Assembly (NCBI RefSeq): GCF_029931775.1
Contig: NC_079321.1
Location: forward strand, 9,206,501 to 9,270,500
DNA length: 64,000 nt
DNA from: Euleptes europaea
Taxonomy: Eukaryota > Chordata > Lepidosauria > Squamata > Sphaerodactylidae
Reading direction: 5' to 3'
Shown piece by piece: positions 20,738 through 33,500 of this stretch. Below the pieces are notes generated by a model. It worked only from the letters and a program-made list of their open reading frames with translations, was not told the origin of the DNA and searched no databases. The translations under genes and the position numbers were made by a program. The stretch's first letter is position 1. The number at the start of each line of letters is the position of its first letter.

Positions 20738-21290
20738 ACACCGAGCAAGAGTCCAGTAGCACCTTAAAGACGAACAAAAATATTTTCTGGTAGGGTATGA
20801 GCTTTGGTGAGCCACAGCTCACTTCTTCAGAGACAGCGAGAACGTGAACCCATCTGTCTTTAAGTAGAGGAGAGTGAATTCAGACAAGCATTCGTATGTA
20901 AATGTGAACAGTATGCAAATGTGAATAGCAGGCGTGATGGGATGAGGTGTGGCCTGCAGAAGAGTCTGTGATGTCCAGGGGAGGGATGGGTGTGGAGAAA
21001 TCAGCATTGGCCATGAGCCATGAATGCAAGGTCTTTATTCAGCCCAGGTCAATGCATTGACTTTCGTTGGAATATCAACTGTAATTCAGCAGTTTCTCTT
21101 CCCAATCTCCCTTTGAAATTCCTTTGTAAGAGAACTGCTCCTCTTAAATCTGCAACAGCATGTCCTGAGCTGTGGCTCCCGAAAGCTCACACCCTGCCAG
21201 AAAATATCTTTGTGAGTCTTTCAGGTGCTACTGGACTCTGGCCCTTTTCGACTACTGCAGGCAGACTAGCACGGCCGCCCACTGTAAACA
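20738..21290. repeat. Head-to-head pair of the reptile repeat around a 330-bp spacer
   Basis: A reversed arm (20745-20828: agagtccagtagcaccttaa to 'agccacagctcacttcttca') faces a forward arm (about 21164-21285: 'gagctgtggctcccgaaagc' to 'agactagcacggccgcccac'). 'aacaccgagcaag' occurs at both outer edges (20730-20742 and 21287-21299). Part of it may belong to the repeat. Confidence 0.55.
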
Positions 21291-21498
21291 CCGAGCAAGG
21301 CAGCAACGGCTGAAAAAAAGCCACCGCGCGTGCGCAAAGGCGCGCCTCCCCGCCCCCGCCCCCGCTCCCGGGGAACTCTCCGACCAGGCGGCCGGCCCGA
21401 GTGTTGACGGTTGCCAAGGAGACGGCCGTCGCCTAGCGACCGCGGGGTCGAGCAGGCCGCAGGCGTCGCCCAGGCCAGCCGGCTGCTCCTCGGCGGCG
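21291..21498 (+). promoter_or_regulatory. EFHC1: EFHC1 CpG-rich promoter and 5' UTR
   Basis: About 200 bp of very GC- and CpG-rich sequence directly upstream of the EFHC1 ATG, in otherwise AT-balanced DNA. It contains GC boxes (ccgcccccgcccccgc near 21351-21366) and two X-box-like motifs. No TATA box is seen. The transcription start is not determined. A repeat abuts it on the 5' side. Confidence 0.75.
21410..21440 (+). promoter_or_regulatory. Two X-box-like (RFX) motifs
   Basis: GTTGCCAAGGAGAC (21410-21423) and GTCGCCTAGCGAC (21428-21440) both resemble the RFX X-box GTNRCC-N-RGYAAC, with 4 bases between them, 59-89 bases before the EFHC1 ATG. X-boxes drive many ciliary genes. Factor binding is inferred. 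Confidence 0.55.
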
Positions 21499-21561
21499 AT
21501 GGGCTCCCAGCCGGTGCAAGGGCTGCCCCTCCTGCCGGGCTCCTCGTTCCGGGACGCCACG
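21499..21561 (+). CDS. EFHC1: EFHC1 exon 1 (residues 1-21)
   Basis: ATG GGC TCC opens [21 protein letters not shown], matching the family N-terminus. The donor is ACG|gtgagg, phase 0. The ATG sits at the end of the CpG-rich promoter. Confidence 0.95.
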
Positions 21562-24500
21562 GTGAGGAGGAGGAAGACCCCGCTTCCCTCTCCCGGCCCC
21601 CATCCCCTCCTCCCTCCCGGGTTGCTAGGGTTGCCAGCTCCCTCTTTGCCCCCGGCGGGAGATTTTTGGGGCGGAGCCTGAGGAGGGCGGGGTTTGGGGA
21701 GGGGAGGGGCTCCAATGCCATAGAGCCCAATGGCCCAAGCGGTCATTTCCTCCAGGTGGACTGATCTCTCTCGGCTGGAGATCAGTTGTAATAGCGGGAG
21801 ATCTCCAGCTGGTACCTGGAGGTTGGCAACCCTATGAGTGGGGGAGCAATAAAATGGGACTTGGGCTGCTTAAAGGGGGGGGGCGGCAGATTGTGACTAG
21901 ATTGTGGCTGCGTCGCTTTGTGCAAAGTGGGCATGGTGTGCGATTACCAGTGTGTGTGATGTGTCCAGCAGGTTGGTCCTGTGACAGCAAGGTAGACTTC
22001 CCCTGACTATGGAAGATCCACTGATTTAGCAATTTGTAATAATCTCTTTTCCTTTCTGTAAATGTATTGAAATGTATTAGGACAGCAAGGGAATAGCTTG
22101 TTGCTGGGCAGGATATCTCTGTGTGTGTATGCCTGTGTGCTAAGGAATTGGGGCAAGAGTCATGGAGGGTTACAGTAAACCATAACAAGAACTGGGTGAA
22201 ACTGTTATTCTACTGTTACTCCACCGCCGCCTCGATGTCTGGAGTGTTATCAGCGCTACCCTGAATGTTGATGGGTTGTCCTATCTTGAATTTGGATAAA
22301 TATCCCTTCCTCAGTATGATCGGGGCTCAGAGATTTCTGCCCATTAGGGCCTCGGAGTCAGCAGCTGCAAATAAACTGTTTTCTTGAAATAACGATCTCC
22401 GGTCTCTCTCTCCCTCCACGAACCCCCGTTTGCCATATCATTTCAATGGATTGCGTCTTATCCTGCCCGCCTGGTAGGGTTGCCGACTCCAGGTTGGGAA
22501 ATACCTGGAGATTTTGGGGTTGGAGCCTGAGGAGGGCGGGGTTTGGAGAGGGGAGGGGCTTCGATGCCATGGAGTCCACTGGCCAAAGTGGCCATTTTCT
22601 CCAGGGGAACTGATCTCTGTTGCCTGGAGATCAGTAGTAATAGTGGGAGATCTCCAGCCGCCACCTGGAGGTTGGCAGCCCTAGGTGTGATGCCATAGAG
22701 CCCAACTTCCAAAGCGGCCCTTTTCTCCAGGGGAACTGATCTCTGTCGCTTGGAGATCGGTTGTAATAGCGGAAGATCTCCAGCCACCACCTGGAGGTTG
22801 GCAGCCCTACTGCCTGGGCAGTTGGCTGTTCTCACTTTGTCCTTTGGTTCCTGGCCCTAAGGAGCTTGAATTTAGACAGGGAGGAAAACCATGTGCAGTT
22901 TCTCCTTGGGGTGGGCGGGAGAGAGAAGTGTGTGCAACTAAAGCATTTATAGCACTGGTTCCCAACCAGGGGTCCGCAAGAACTAAACTAAGGTCCATGA
23001 AACAAAGTTATAAACCCATAATAAATTAATATTTTCAATTAAAAGTTCTCTATTATAAAAATATATATTCAAATATTATTCTAAATTTAATGTTTAACTA
23101 ACAGTTATGATTAAAGTTTATTTTCAAATTCTCTGAAGTTTTATTTTGAACCTTGGGGTCCCTGCACCGAACAAAAAAGTCCTAGTCAAAAAAAGGTTGG
23201 GAACCCCTGATTTATAGGGTGCCTACATTTTTCCTCTAAGAAAGCATGTTTTGTGCAGTCGGTAACGTCCACAGCATTTGATTTGATGTTGATTTGAGGG
23301 CGGGACCATGGCTCAGTGGTAGAGCCTCTGCTTGGCATGCAGAAGGTCCCAGGTTCAATCCCCGGCATCTCCAGTTAAAGGGACTAGGTGAGTAGGTGAT
23401 GTGAAAGACCTCTGCCTGAGACCCTGGAGAGCCGCTGCGGGTCTGAGTAGACAGTACTGACTTTGATGGACCAAGGGTCTGATTCAGTATAAGGCGGCTT
23501 CATGTGTTCATGTGTTGACGGTAGATTTCTTTTTCTCCATTAGAAAACTGCTTTTCATCGCTCTCAGACTCTAAATTACAAGAACGGGTTTGCCTTTAAG
23601 CGACTGCCGACGGTGGGGATAGGACGGGAGCGGCTTCACGTCAACCAGCTATCCCAGGCTGAATTAGATGAACTATCCAACAAGAGACCAACACTGACCT
23701 ATGGCCAGCCCAAGCAAGCTCTGCCTTCCGACTTCATCCCAGCACACGTGGCTTTCGACAAAAAGGTATTGCTTGAGAACAAGGTGTACACTATAAAATT
23801 GTTAAAAACACAAGGCCTGTATTGTGTGTGTGTATGTTAAGTGAGAAAATGTTTTTCACCCCACATTTTTCTAGTTTTTTTCTGGGCTTTCACATCTCTA
23901 GTCAGGAGAGCAACAGTTTCATAGTTGAGTGAGATTCAGAGACCTCTTGCTGCTGCTAGCCTGATATTCAGCGGAGCGTCCCTCCTGTTCCCAGAGATGG
24001 TGTCTTCGTAGACTCTGGACTCTATGTTCTTAGGATGCAGCAGGGACTCATGTGCTCCCAGTTTCATGGCATCCCCTCTTTCCCAAGAGGGTCTCCTGTC
24101 AGTGTTGTCAGCGTGGTGTGATGGACTCTAATCTGGATAACTGGGTTTGATTCCCCACTCCTCCACATGAAGCCTGCTGGGCGACCTTGGCCTAGTCACA
24201 GTTCTCTCCGAACTTTCTCAGCCCCACCTACCTCACAAGGTGCCTGTTGTGGGGAGATGAAGGTGACTGTAAGCCGCTTTGAGACTCCTTAAAGGTAGAG
24301 AGAATCGGGGTATAAAAACCAACTGTTCTTCTCTTCTAAAGCCACTGTCTCCTGTCTTCTTGGGGCTCTTCCTTTGCAGGTGCTGAAGTTCAATGGTTAC
24401 TTTCAAGAAGACGTCCCCATATCTACCGAAGAGCATTTCCGCGTCCGGCAAGTGGGCATTTATTACTACCTGGAAGACGACAGCATGTCTGTCATGGAGC

Positions 24501-27500
24501 CCATTGTGGAAAACTCGGGGATTCCTCAGGGCAAGTTCATAAAGCGGCAGCGCCTGCCCAAGAACGACCGCGGGGACCATTATCATTGGAAAGACCTCAA
24601 CCGAAGCATCAACATCACCATCTATGGCAAGACTTTCCGGATAGTCGACTGTGACCCGTTCACGCAGGTACCGAATCTTTTTTTTAAAAAACTTTTTTTT
24701 CCCAAGCAAACATTACAAAACATACAGACACACAAACATATAAACATACACACATCAGATCCTTACATTATAATGGAACTTACTCTGTAACTTCATTCCC
24801 CGGAACAAAAGACTATGCAGCTGTCAGTTGAAAGAACCAGAATCAGTAGAGCATATTCTCCTATATTGTCCCCTGTATTATAAACAATGTTTAGAACTGA
24901 TTGTGTGTGTGTAAAGTGCCGTCAAGTCGCAGCCGATTTATGGCGACCCCTTATGGGGTTTTCATGGCAAGAGACTAACAGAGGTGGTTTGCCAGTGCCT
25001 TCCTCTTCATAGCAACCCTGGTATTCCTTGGTGGTCTCCCATCCAAAGACTAACCAGGGCTGACCTTGCTTAGCTTCCGAGATCGGGCTGTACCTTGCTG
25101 CCTTCCCTCCTCTAGAACTGATTACTCCTAACCTTATGTCCTTAAAAGATTCAGCAGATGACGGCATCAAACTATTATTAGCGGATAGGATTCCTGCTGT
25201 TTCCATACATGTGGTGGATTTCCTGGCGATTGTTATTAAAAATAAAAATAAAAACGAGGGTAAGGAAATAAATAAATAAGATAAAAACCAACTGAGACAA
25301 TCTGCAGACACTGGGAAACAATACATAAAAGGGTGTTGGTGTTAGCTGTGCTCTGCGGTAAATCCTGGTTCTCACTTGTTGTCTGGAAGAACGAATTATG
25401 GCTAAGATTAGTTATATTGTCATATGTTTGACACTTTTGAGCGAATATGGAGTTTTATGCACTTTTGTTATTACCATTATCATGACAGTAAAGGTGACTG
25501 AAACTGAACTGTAACTTCTATTCTGTTATAACTCCTTTAAATATTATAATTGCATATTCAGTGGTGTGTTTCTTACTTAAATTTTTACGTTCCATTGTTT
25601 TTATCAGTTAACAACTATATACTCAAGAAATACTTTCTGTTTTTCATAAAAATCACTATATTCACTACAGTCGTTAACTTAGCCATAGTTGCATATTCTG
25701 CTTCTTTATTCGTCCATTCAGTCACATCTGGGTAGTCTTCTGCTTTCCACTTTCTTGCATACTTCACTCTTGCCGCTGTCATTTAAATAATTCATTATAT
25801 ATTTTTGGCATATTAACTGGCAAAATATTTAACAACATCCTTTTTTGGGTCTAACACAAATTTGATTTTCAATATTCTTTGCATTTCATAGTGTATCATT
25901 TTCCAATATTTTCTTGCTTAATAATAATCCTTCAATAGAAAACAAAGACAGGAATGCCGGCTGATAGTTCCTGTCTCGATTTCTTCATCAGTCGACATGG
26001 CTCATGGCTATTGAAGCTGAAATTTTTCAGCAGATTCAAAATATGAATAAGTCATCAACGAGAAGCATCCTGGTTCATGTCCTCGGGTCGATAAATGTTA
26101 TGTGTTACATGTGTGCTTGTCATTTATTTGTTTGTAATGAAGAATTATTTGTAATTTGGCTGTGTGACTCTGCTAATATTTAAGAATTGTCACTGTGACT
26201 TCATTTCTTGATGTGTGACTTTGTAAGTAGCTGTTAAGTATTTTCACACATTAGGTATGGGTGTACTGAGGAATTGTCTCATATTGTGTCACAAATATAT
26301 TTATTTTTGTATTTCACTTTTCATAAATGTTAGACTTTTTTTGGCAAAATTCTTTTTTCTTTGAATTCTTGTGGTTGATCTCTGGCACTGTGTACCTTTG
26401 CTTTTCTGGCCTGGGGAAGAACTGTAGAGTAGTGTCGTGTTATAAGAACATAAGAAAGGCCCTGCTGGATCAGACCAAGGCCCATCAAGTCCAGCAGTCT
26501 GTTCACACAGTGGCCAACCAGGTGCCTCCAGGAAGCCACTAATAAGACGACTGCAGCAGCACCATCCTGCCTGTGTTCCACCGCACCCAAAATAATAGGC
26601 ATGCTCCTCTGATACTAGAGAGAATAGGTATGCAGCATGACTAGTATCCATTCTAACTAACAGCCATGAATACCCCTCTCCTCCATGAATATGTCCACTC
26701 CCCTCTTAAAGCCCTCCAAGCTGGCAGCCATCACCACTTCCTGGGGCAGGGAGTTCCACAATTTATGGGTTGTGTGAAAAAATACTTCCTTTTATCTGTT
26801 TTGAATCTCTCACCCTCCAGCTTTAGCAGATGATCCCGTGTTCTAGTATTATGGGAGAGGGAGAAAATCTTCTCCCTGTCCACTCTCTCCAAACCATGCA
26901 TAATTTTATAGACTTCTATCATGTCTCCCCTCAGCCGCCTTCTTTCCAAGCTAAACAGCCCTAAGCGTCCTAACCGCTTCCCATAGGACAGTTGCTCTAG
27001 TCCCCTAATCATTTTGGTTGCTCTTTTCTGCACCTTCTCAAGCTCTGTAATATCCTTTTTTAGGTGTGGTGACCAGAACTGTGCACTGTATTCCAAGTGT
27101 GGTCTCACCATAGATTTGTACAAGGGCAGTATGATATCAGCAGTTTTATTCTCTATTCCTCGTCTAATTATGGCCAGCATGGAATTTGCCTTTTTTACAA
27201 CAGCCGCACACTGGGTTGACATCTTCATTGAGCTATCCACTACCACCCCAAGATCCCTTTCTTGGTCTGTCGCTGTCAGCACAGATCCCATCAGTGTATA
27301 TGTGAAGTTGGGATTTTTTGTTCCAGTATGCATCACTTTACACTTACCATACTCACATTGAATCTCATTTGCCATTCTAATGCCCATTCTTCCAGTACGC
27401 AGAGATCCTTCTGGAGCTCTTCACAGTCCGATTTTGTTTTAACCACCCTAAATAATTTGGTGTCATCTGCAAATTTGGCTACTTCACTGTTTAACCCCAA

Positions 27501-30500
27501 CTCCAGGTCATTGATGAACAGGTTGAAAAGCACCGGTCCCAACAAAGATCCCTGAGGCACCCCACTGCCCACATCCCGCCATTGTGAGAACTGATCATTG
27601 ATTCCTACTCTCTGCTTCCTGTTTTTCAGTCAGCTCTCAATCCATAAGAGGACTTGTCCTCTTATCCCATGACTACGCAGTTTGCTTAGCAGTCTTTGAT
27701 GGGGGACTTTGTCAAAAGCTTTTTGGAAATCCAAATACACAATATCCACAGGCTCATTCCTGTCCACATGCTTATTGACACTTTCAAAAAACTCTAATAG
27801 GTTAGTGAGACAGGACCTACCCTTACAGAAGACATGTTGGGTTTTGCCCAGCAGACCTTGCCCTTCTATATGCTTGACAATTCTATCTTTAATAATGCTT
27901 TCCACTAATTTACCCGGAACAGACATTAAGCTGTGTTGCATGTGTTGCATGCAAGGAGTGAGGGCCAGAAGCTGTAGTCTGGAAAGCAGTCCAAGGTCAT
28001 TCACACTTCAGGCAGAGTCCAAGATAGCAACACAGGCAAGGGCAGTCCAAGGCGTTAGTCAGGGTCAGTCCAAGAAGTCAGGATACCAGGAATGCAAAGT
28101 ATAGCAGGGAAACAAGGCCGATATACAAGGAGGTTGGTGACAAGTTGCTTGCACAACAGCCAAGCCTACTTGATGATTTAAGTAGGCCTGGGGGAACCAG
28201 CTGTTGCTTGTTATCCTATCTCAGCACTCCCTGCCTGGTCAAGTTCATTAATCTGATCACTATCATCAGAAAGTGCTCCTCGCTGGGCCTGCAGTCTAGC
28301 ACTCCTTCTTCGCTCATGTATCTATGCCCTGAGTCTCCTGCGCCTCTGCTCCAACAGCTTTGCGGGGCTCATGGCACTCCCTGTGGCTGGACCTCTGGCT
28401 CAGGCAAGTCTCCTGTGCTGGGTGGCTGTAGACATGGGAAGGACCCATCTACCTGAGGCTCCTCTGCCAGTGGCTGTTCAGCCTGCTTCTGCTCCTCTCT
28501 TTCATAGCCTTCAGCTTCAAGGTCTTCATCCTCTGAGGAAGCCCCAGCAGGCTTACCCATGACAAGTAGCTTCTCATGTTACCCTGATGCAGTAGCGAGA
28601 AGCCACACTGCTGGGTTTCCCACCGGACCAAAATAATAGGAGAATCCAGGTGTTCTCCTGAGACCCATAGCGGGAGATGCGAATTTGTGATGGGCTTGTG
28701 CTACCACGAAAGCTCCCCTCTCCGGTACAATCCTCGACCCTTGCCTTCTTCCTCCTGAGCATTCTGACACCCATTTGTCTTCCCCTAGACTTTTCTGGAG
28801 AGCCAGGGGATTGAACTGAACCCCCCGGAGAAAATGATTTTTGACCCTTACACAGAGCTGCGCAAAATGCCCCTGCGCATGTACGTCACGCCCTCCGATT
28901 TCGATCAGCTGAAACAATTCTTGGCCTTTGACAAAAAGGTGAGTCTCAAGGTGGACTTGTCGCTAGCGCGGGGGCTTCGCTGTAGGGCTGGAGAATTATG
29001 GGGCGACGAGAATTGCCAGTGTGCCTTGCGGGGGGGGAGGGGCTAAGCAGTTGGGTCCTGCCTGCACTAAGTGTCTGGTGTCCCATACAAATGTTGTTTG
29101 ATTTGCTACGGGCTGCTGAAAACCATTGGAACGGCAGCTCTGCAGTGTAAGGTGCACCCTCTTGACTGCTTGGCCCTCACGGCCCATTTTTTTTTTAAAT
29201 TACATTATTTATAGTCCAACTTTCTCCCTGGGACGCAAGGTTGATTATGCAAAGTAAGTCAAAATAGGATTTGTATTGTAGAAATCTGGAACCAACCCGA
29301 AATCGGAAAACAGAAGCAAAGCATAAGTATTAGCATGACGCTTTAAACAATGTACAAATTACATAGTAGGATACTACTTACAACAAGCTTTTCACAGTCC
29401 CTATCTCCTTCCAGAATGAAGTAGCCCCTTTGGGGATTATTCTGGTTTTTTCTTTTATCTCCAGTGTGGTGTAGTTGTTAAGAACGGTGGTTTGGAGCAG
29501 TGGACTCTGATCTGGAGAACTAGGTTTGTTTCCCCACTCCTCCACACGAAGCCAGCTAGGTCACCTTGGGCTAGGCACAGCTCTCTTAGAGCTCTCTCAG
29601 CCCCACCTACCTCACAAGGTGTCTGTTCTGGGGAGAGGAAGGGAAGGTGATTGTAAGGCGCTTTGATTCTTCCTTAAGTGGGAGAGAAAGTCGGCATGTA
29701 AAAACCAACTCTTCTTCTCTTTCTTTGTGGTGGAAAGTGCTGCCATGTCGCAGCCAACTTATGTTGCAGCCAACATGGTGACCCCAGAGGGTTTTCAAGG
29801 CAAGAGACAAATGGAGGTAGTTCGCCATTGCCTTCCTTGGTATTGCAGCCCTGGGCTTCCTTGGTGGTCTTCCATCTAAGTACTAACCAGGGCTGACCCT
29901 GCTTAGCTTCTGTGATCTAGTGAGATCAGGCTAGGCTGGGCCATCCAAGTCAGCCTCTGTCTATCCATCCATCCATCCATCTCGCTGTCCATCCATCCAT
30001 CCATTTTTGTCCTACCCTTTCTCCAAGAAGCTTGGGGTGGTGTATGTGATTCCTCCCCCCCATTTTCTCCCACAACAGCCCTGTGAGATAGGTCTGTCAG
30101 ACAGAGAATGCTTAGCCCAGGCCCGGGGGCCGTTTCAGGCCCGCAAAATCATTTGGTCTGGCCCTTGGTGGGTCCTGGCAGATCTCTCGCTCAGAAGGAT
30201 CGCAGACTGGCGATCCGCCCCCTCCCGCCGACAGGAATAGCCTCTCTTCGAGGCGGAATAGCCTCTAGTCAAGGCGGATGGTCTGTGGGCACCTGGCTGG
30301 TGCAACAGACCATCCTGTGCTGCCAGGTGGGCGAGTGCGCCACCGGTTGGATGCCTGCCTGCCTGCTTGCTTGTACGGGGGGGGGGGTCATCTGGGGCAG
30401 CTGCCTGCTTGGGGCTTGGTCAGCTAATTTTTAAGTTGATAATTTTGTATGGCCCGCGAATGATGTTATAAATATCCAAATGGCCCTTGGCGGAAAAAAG

Positions 30501-33500
30501 GTTCCCCACCCCTGGCCTAGCTTAAGGTCAGTGAGTTCTACATAAGAGTGGGGATTTGAACCAGGGTCTTCCTAGACCCTGGCTCTACACTACCCCCACT
30601 TAGTCTGTAATGAGTCACAGAGTCAGATTATCAGCCTGATTCGTCCCGTACTGTGTCCTCTCTCTGACAGCAGCTTTTCAGGGTCTGTCTTTTCACCCCC
30701 CTACCTGTGATTCTTTTAATGGAAGAGGCCAGGGGTGGAATTTTATAAGGGGGAGGAATCTGTGCTATTTCTGAGCTGTGGCCCCCTCTGTAACGTAACC
30801 AGGTCCTTCGTTTCTATGCCATATGGGATGACACCGTAAACATGTTCGGCGAGAGCCGGCGTTTTATCATTCACTACTACTTAGCAGACGATACTGTGGA
30901 GGTGCGGGAATGCCACGAAAAGAATAATGGCAGAGACCCTTTCCCTGTGCTGATAGGACGCCAACGCCTGCCCAAGAAAATTGTGGAGAAAAAAGGTAAG
31001 AGCCCTTTGGGCATTTGCCGCGATTGGTGAAAGAGGCGGAGGTATTTGTGTGGTTAATGGGCACATATCTGTGAAATCTGTGGACACATTTAGGTGTAGC
31101 AAGTAGCCCTTTAACGTTCATCGTACGAGGAACACAGGAATATCATTAGCCTGCATCTGGGAGAAATCCTCTTTCAGTAGAGAGAACTGACAAGGAATCT
31201 GCCTTACATTTATATTCTAGCAAAAGTGAGAATTTAAGCCACTTTAGGAATCACACCATTATAATTCCTCATCCTCAGCTGCTCCAGTGGGACATTCTAA
31301 AACTCAGACTCTTTTTGTCAGCTTCAGGGATGTGACATCGTTTGTAGACCCTTGATAAAAGTTCTTTCTGGGGACACAATTAGATTAAACATGGGAGATT
31401 GGGGAGTTCATTTCCTGATGTGCTCGATTTTATTTACAAGCAGCTGCAGGAGGCAATTTTGAAGGGAATGGTGGCACTCAGTGGGTGTGTATTAACCCCT
31501 TCCCCTGTGCCCTTTTCATACCAGAAAGACCTTTAGTTATCCAACTACCACTAAAAGGGAAGACAAAGACAGGCTGCCTATCTTTTTTTCCTATCCAAGA
31601 CTAATAGCAGCTCTCAGGGGCTGATTTGTATTGGAGAAGCGGCATTGTGGGGGAGGGTTTAACCACCCCAGGGCACCATGCCCCCAATCCAGTCCACTAT
31701 AGACATACCCTTTCTCCCCAGTATCTTTTTTCAAATACTATTAGAAATGTTGGAAAATTTAACTAAGAATCTCCCACATCTGCTGCACCAGGATATGAGT
31801 GGGAACGGGGACATGGGTGCGGGGGTGGGGTGGACATGGCATCGTATGCACCATAACTCACTTTCAAGAAAACCTGGGAGGGACATCAGGTAGCTCTACA
31901 CATGAGCACATGAAGCTGCCTTATTCTAAATCAGACCCTCCGTCCATCAAAGTCAGTATTGTCTACTCAGACCGGCAGCGGCTCTCCAGGGTCTCAGACT
32001 GAGGTCTTGCACATCACCTATTTGCTTAATCCCTTTAACTGGAGATGCCAGGGATTGAACCTGAGACCTTCTGCATGCCAAGCAGAGGCTCTGCTACTGA
32101 GCCACAGCCCCTCCCCTAGGAACCATAGAGTTTCCGGTGATTCCTATAGCTACCCAAAGTTACTTCTGGGTTTTGCCAAGAAGTGACGTCACAGTGTGCA
32201 CAATGCTGACTTAACAAAAAAAATTATCCCACCGCTGCTCTGAGTGTCAATGGGCAACGAGATTTGCTGGCAGGAAGCTGCGGCCATTTATGCAGGGTCA
32301 ATTTTGATGCTCGCTCAAAGCTCTTTTTAAAAATGCAACCTTTAAAATGCCTGTTCACGGTCCCGATGCAAATTCCACTCCCCACTCGCCTTCTCCTTTG
32401 TTCCTTCCATTACCAACCGCCGTTTGCATAGCTAACACGTGGCTGTCATTTTGCATGCTTCCTTGAGGGGATTCTTTGGTGCGGGGGCGGAGCAAACTCA
32501 AAAGGTTGCGTTAAAAGGGCTCCTAAGAAACGCAAAGTAGGTATGCGCCAGCTTCACAGTCACTTCCTGAATGACGGTTCAGTGTGAAAAACTAAAAAAA
32601 AATTACAGGGCACTTCAGCCTGGAGCACGCTGCTAATTACTAAGCATAAATGGCCTACTAGTCAGAGCGGGAGGCCTGGCGACCCTTATATGCACTGAGA
32701 TTGTAACAATGACTTTCAGACACTAAGTTTGCAGTGACTAGTTTCTATCCGTTGCACATCGCTTGCCTTGTTGCACAGCAAGAAGCACTTATTTTTCTTC
32801 CCTGGAAACTGCCCTTTTTTTCAGTGGCCAACTGATTTTCTTCTTCTGGGTAGAGCAACCCAAGGCAGCCCACCTCTAACTGACCTGCTTTTCTTCCACA
32901 AGACACCTTCCCGACTTGCGTGCTGGAGATCTCTGATCAAGAGGTCCTGGAATGGTTTACCGCTAAAGATTTTGCGGTAGGCAAGTCCGTCACTCTTCTC
33001 GGGCGCACTTTCTTCCTCTACGATTGCGACGAGTTCACTCAACGGTTCTATCGGGACAAGTTCGGCATCAGTGACTTCCAGCCGGTTGATATCAAGAAGC
33101 CGCCCCCAGAGGAAGTGAAGCAGGTAATGGGAAGGGTTTTATAAAGAGGGATATAAGACGGCAGAGCTATCGATCCAAAGGGCCAGGGCTCCAATCCCCA
33201 GTCTTATTGAAATTAAGGCAAGATTTCCTAATAAACATATTCAGCCTTAGAGTGTCTGTCACCTAATTCCATATTGTGGGTTGGAGCCAGACTAACTTGG
33301 CCATTTCCACTGACCCCCGCCTTCCCCGCTGTAAACGCCCGTGACATTCTTCAGGGTCTCCTTTCCCTGAGAAGCATCATTTCAGGGAGATCAGTGGTCT
33401 GCAAAGGTTTTTTTTTTTTTTTATATCCCTTCTGCCACTGGACCATTTAGGGCTTTTCCACCTGGGTTTTTTGAGTCGGCTCTGGACCCGTATTGAAGAA

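Noticed and set aside
21172-21764. Open frames across the EFHC1 promoter on both strands
   Set aside because: They run from repeat through CpG-rich promoter into a MITE; composition explains them.
26731-28004. Host gene on the minus strand
   Set aside because: The proteins are CR1 reverse-transcriptase blocks with the FADD box; this is a LINE.
28369-28560. Acidic small protein on the minus strand
   Set aside because: It lies wholly inside an LTR-like block and has no independent support.
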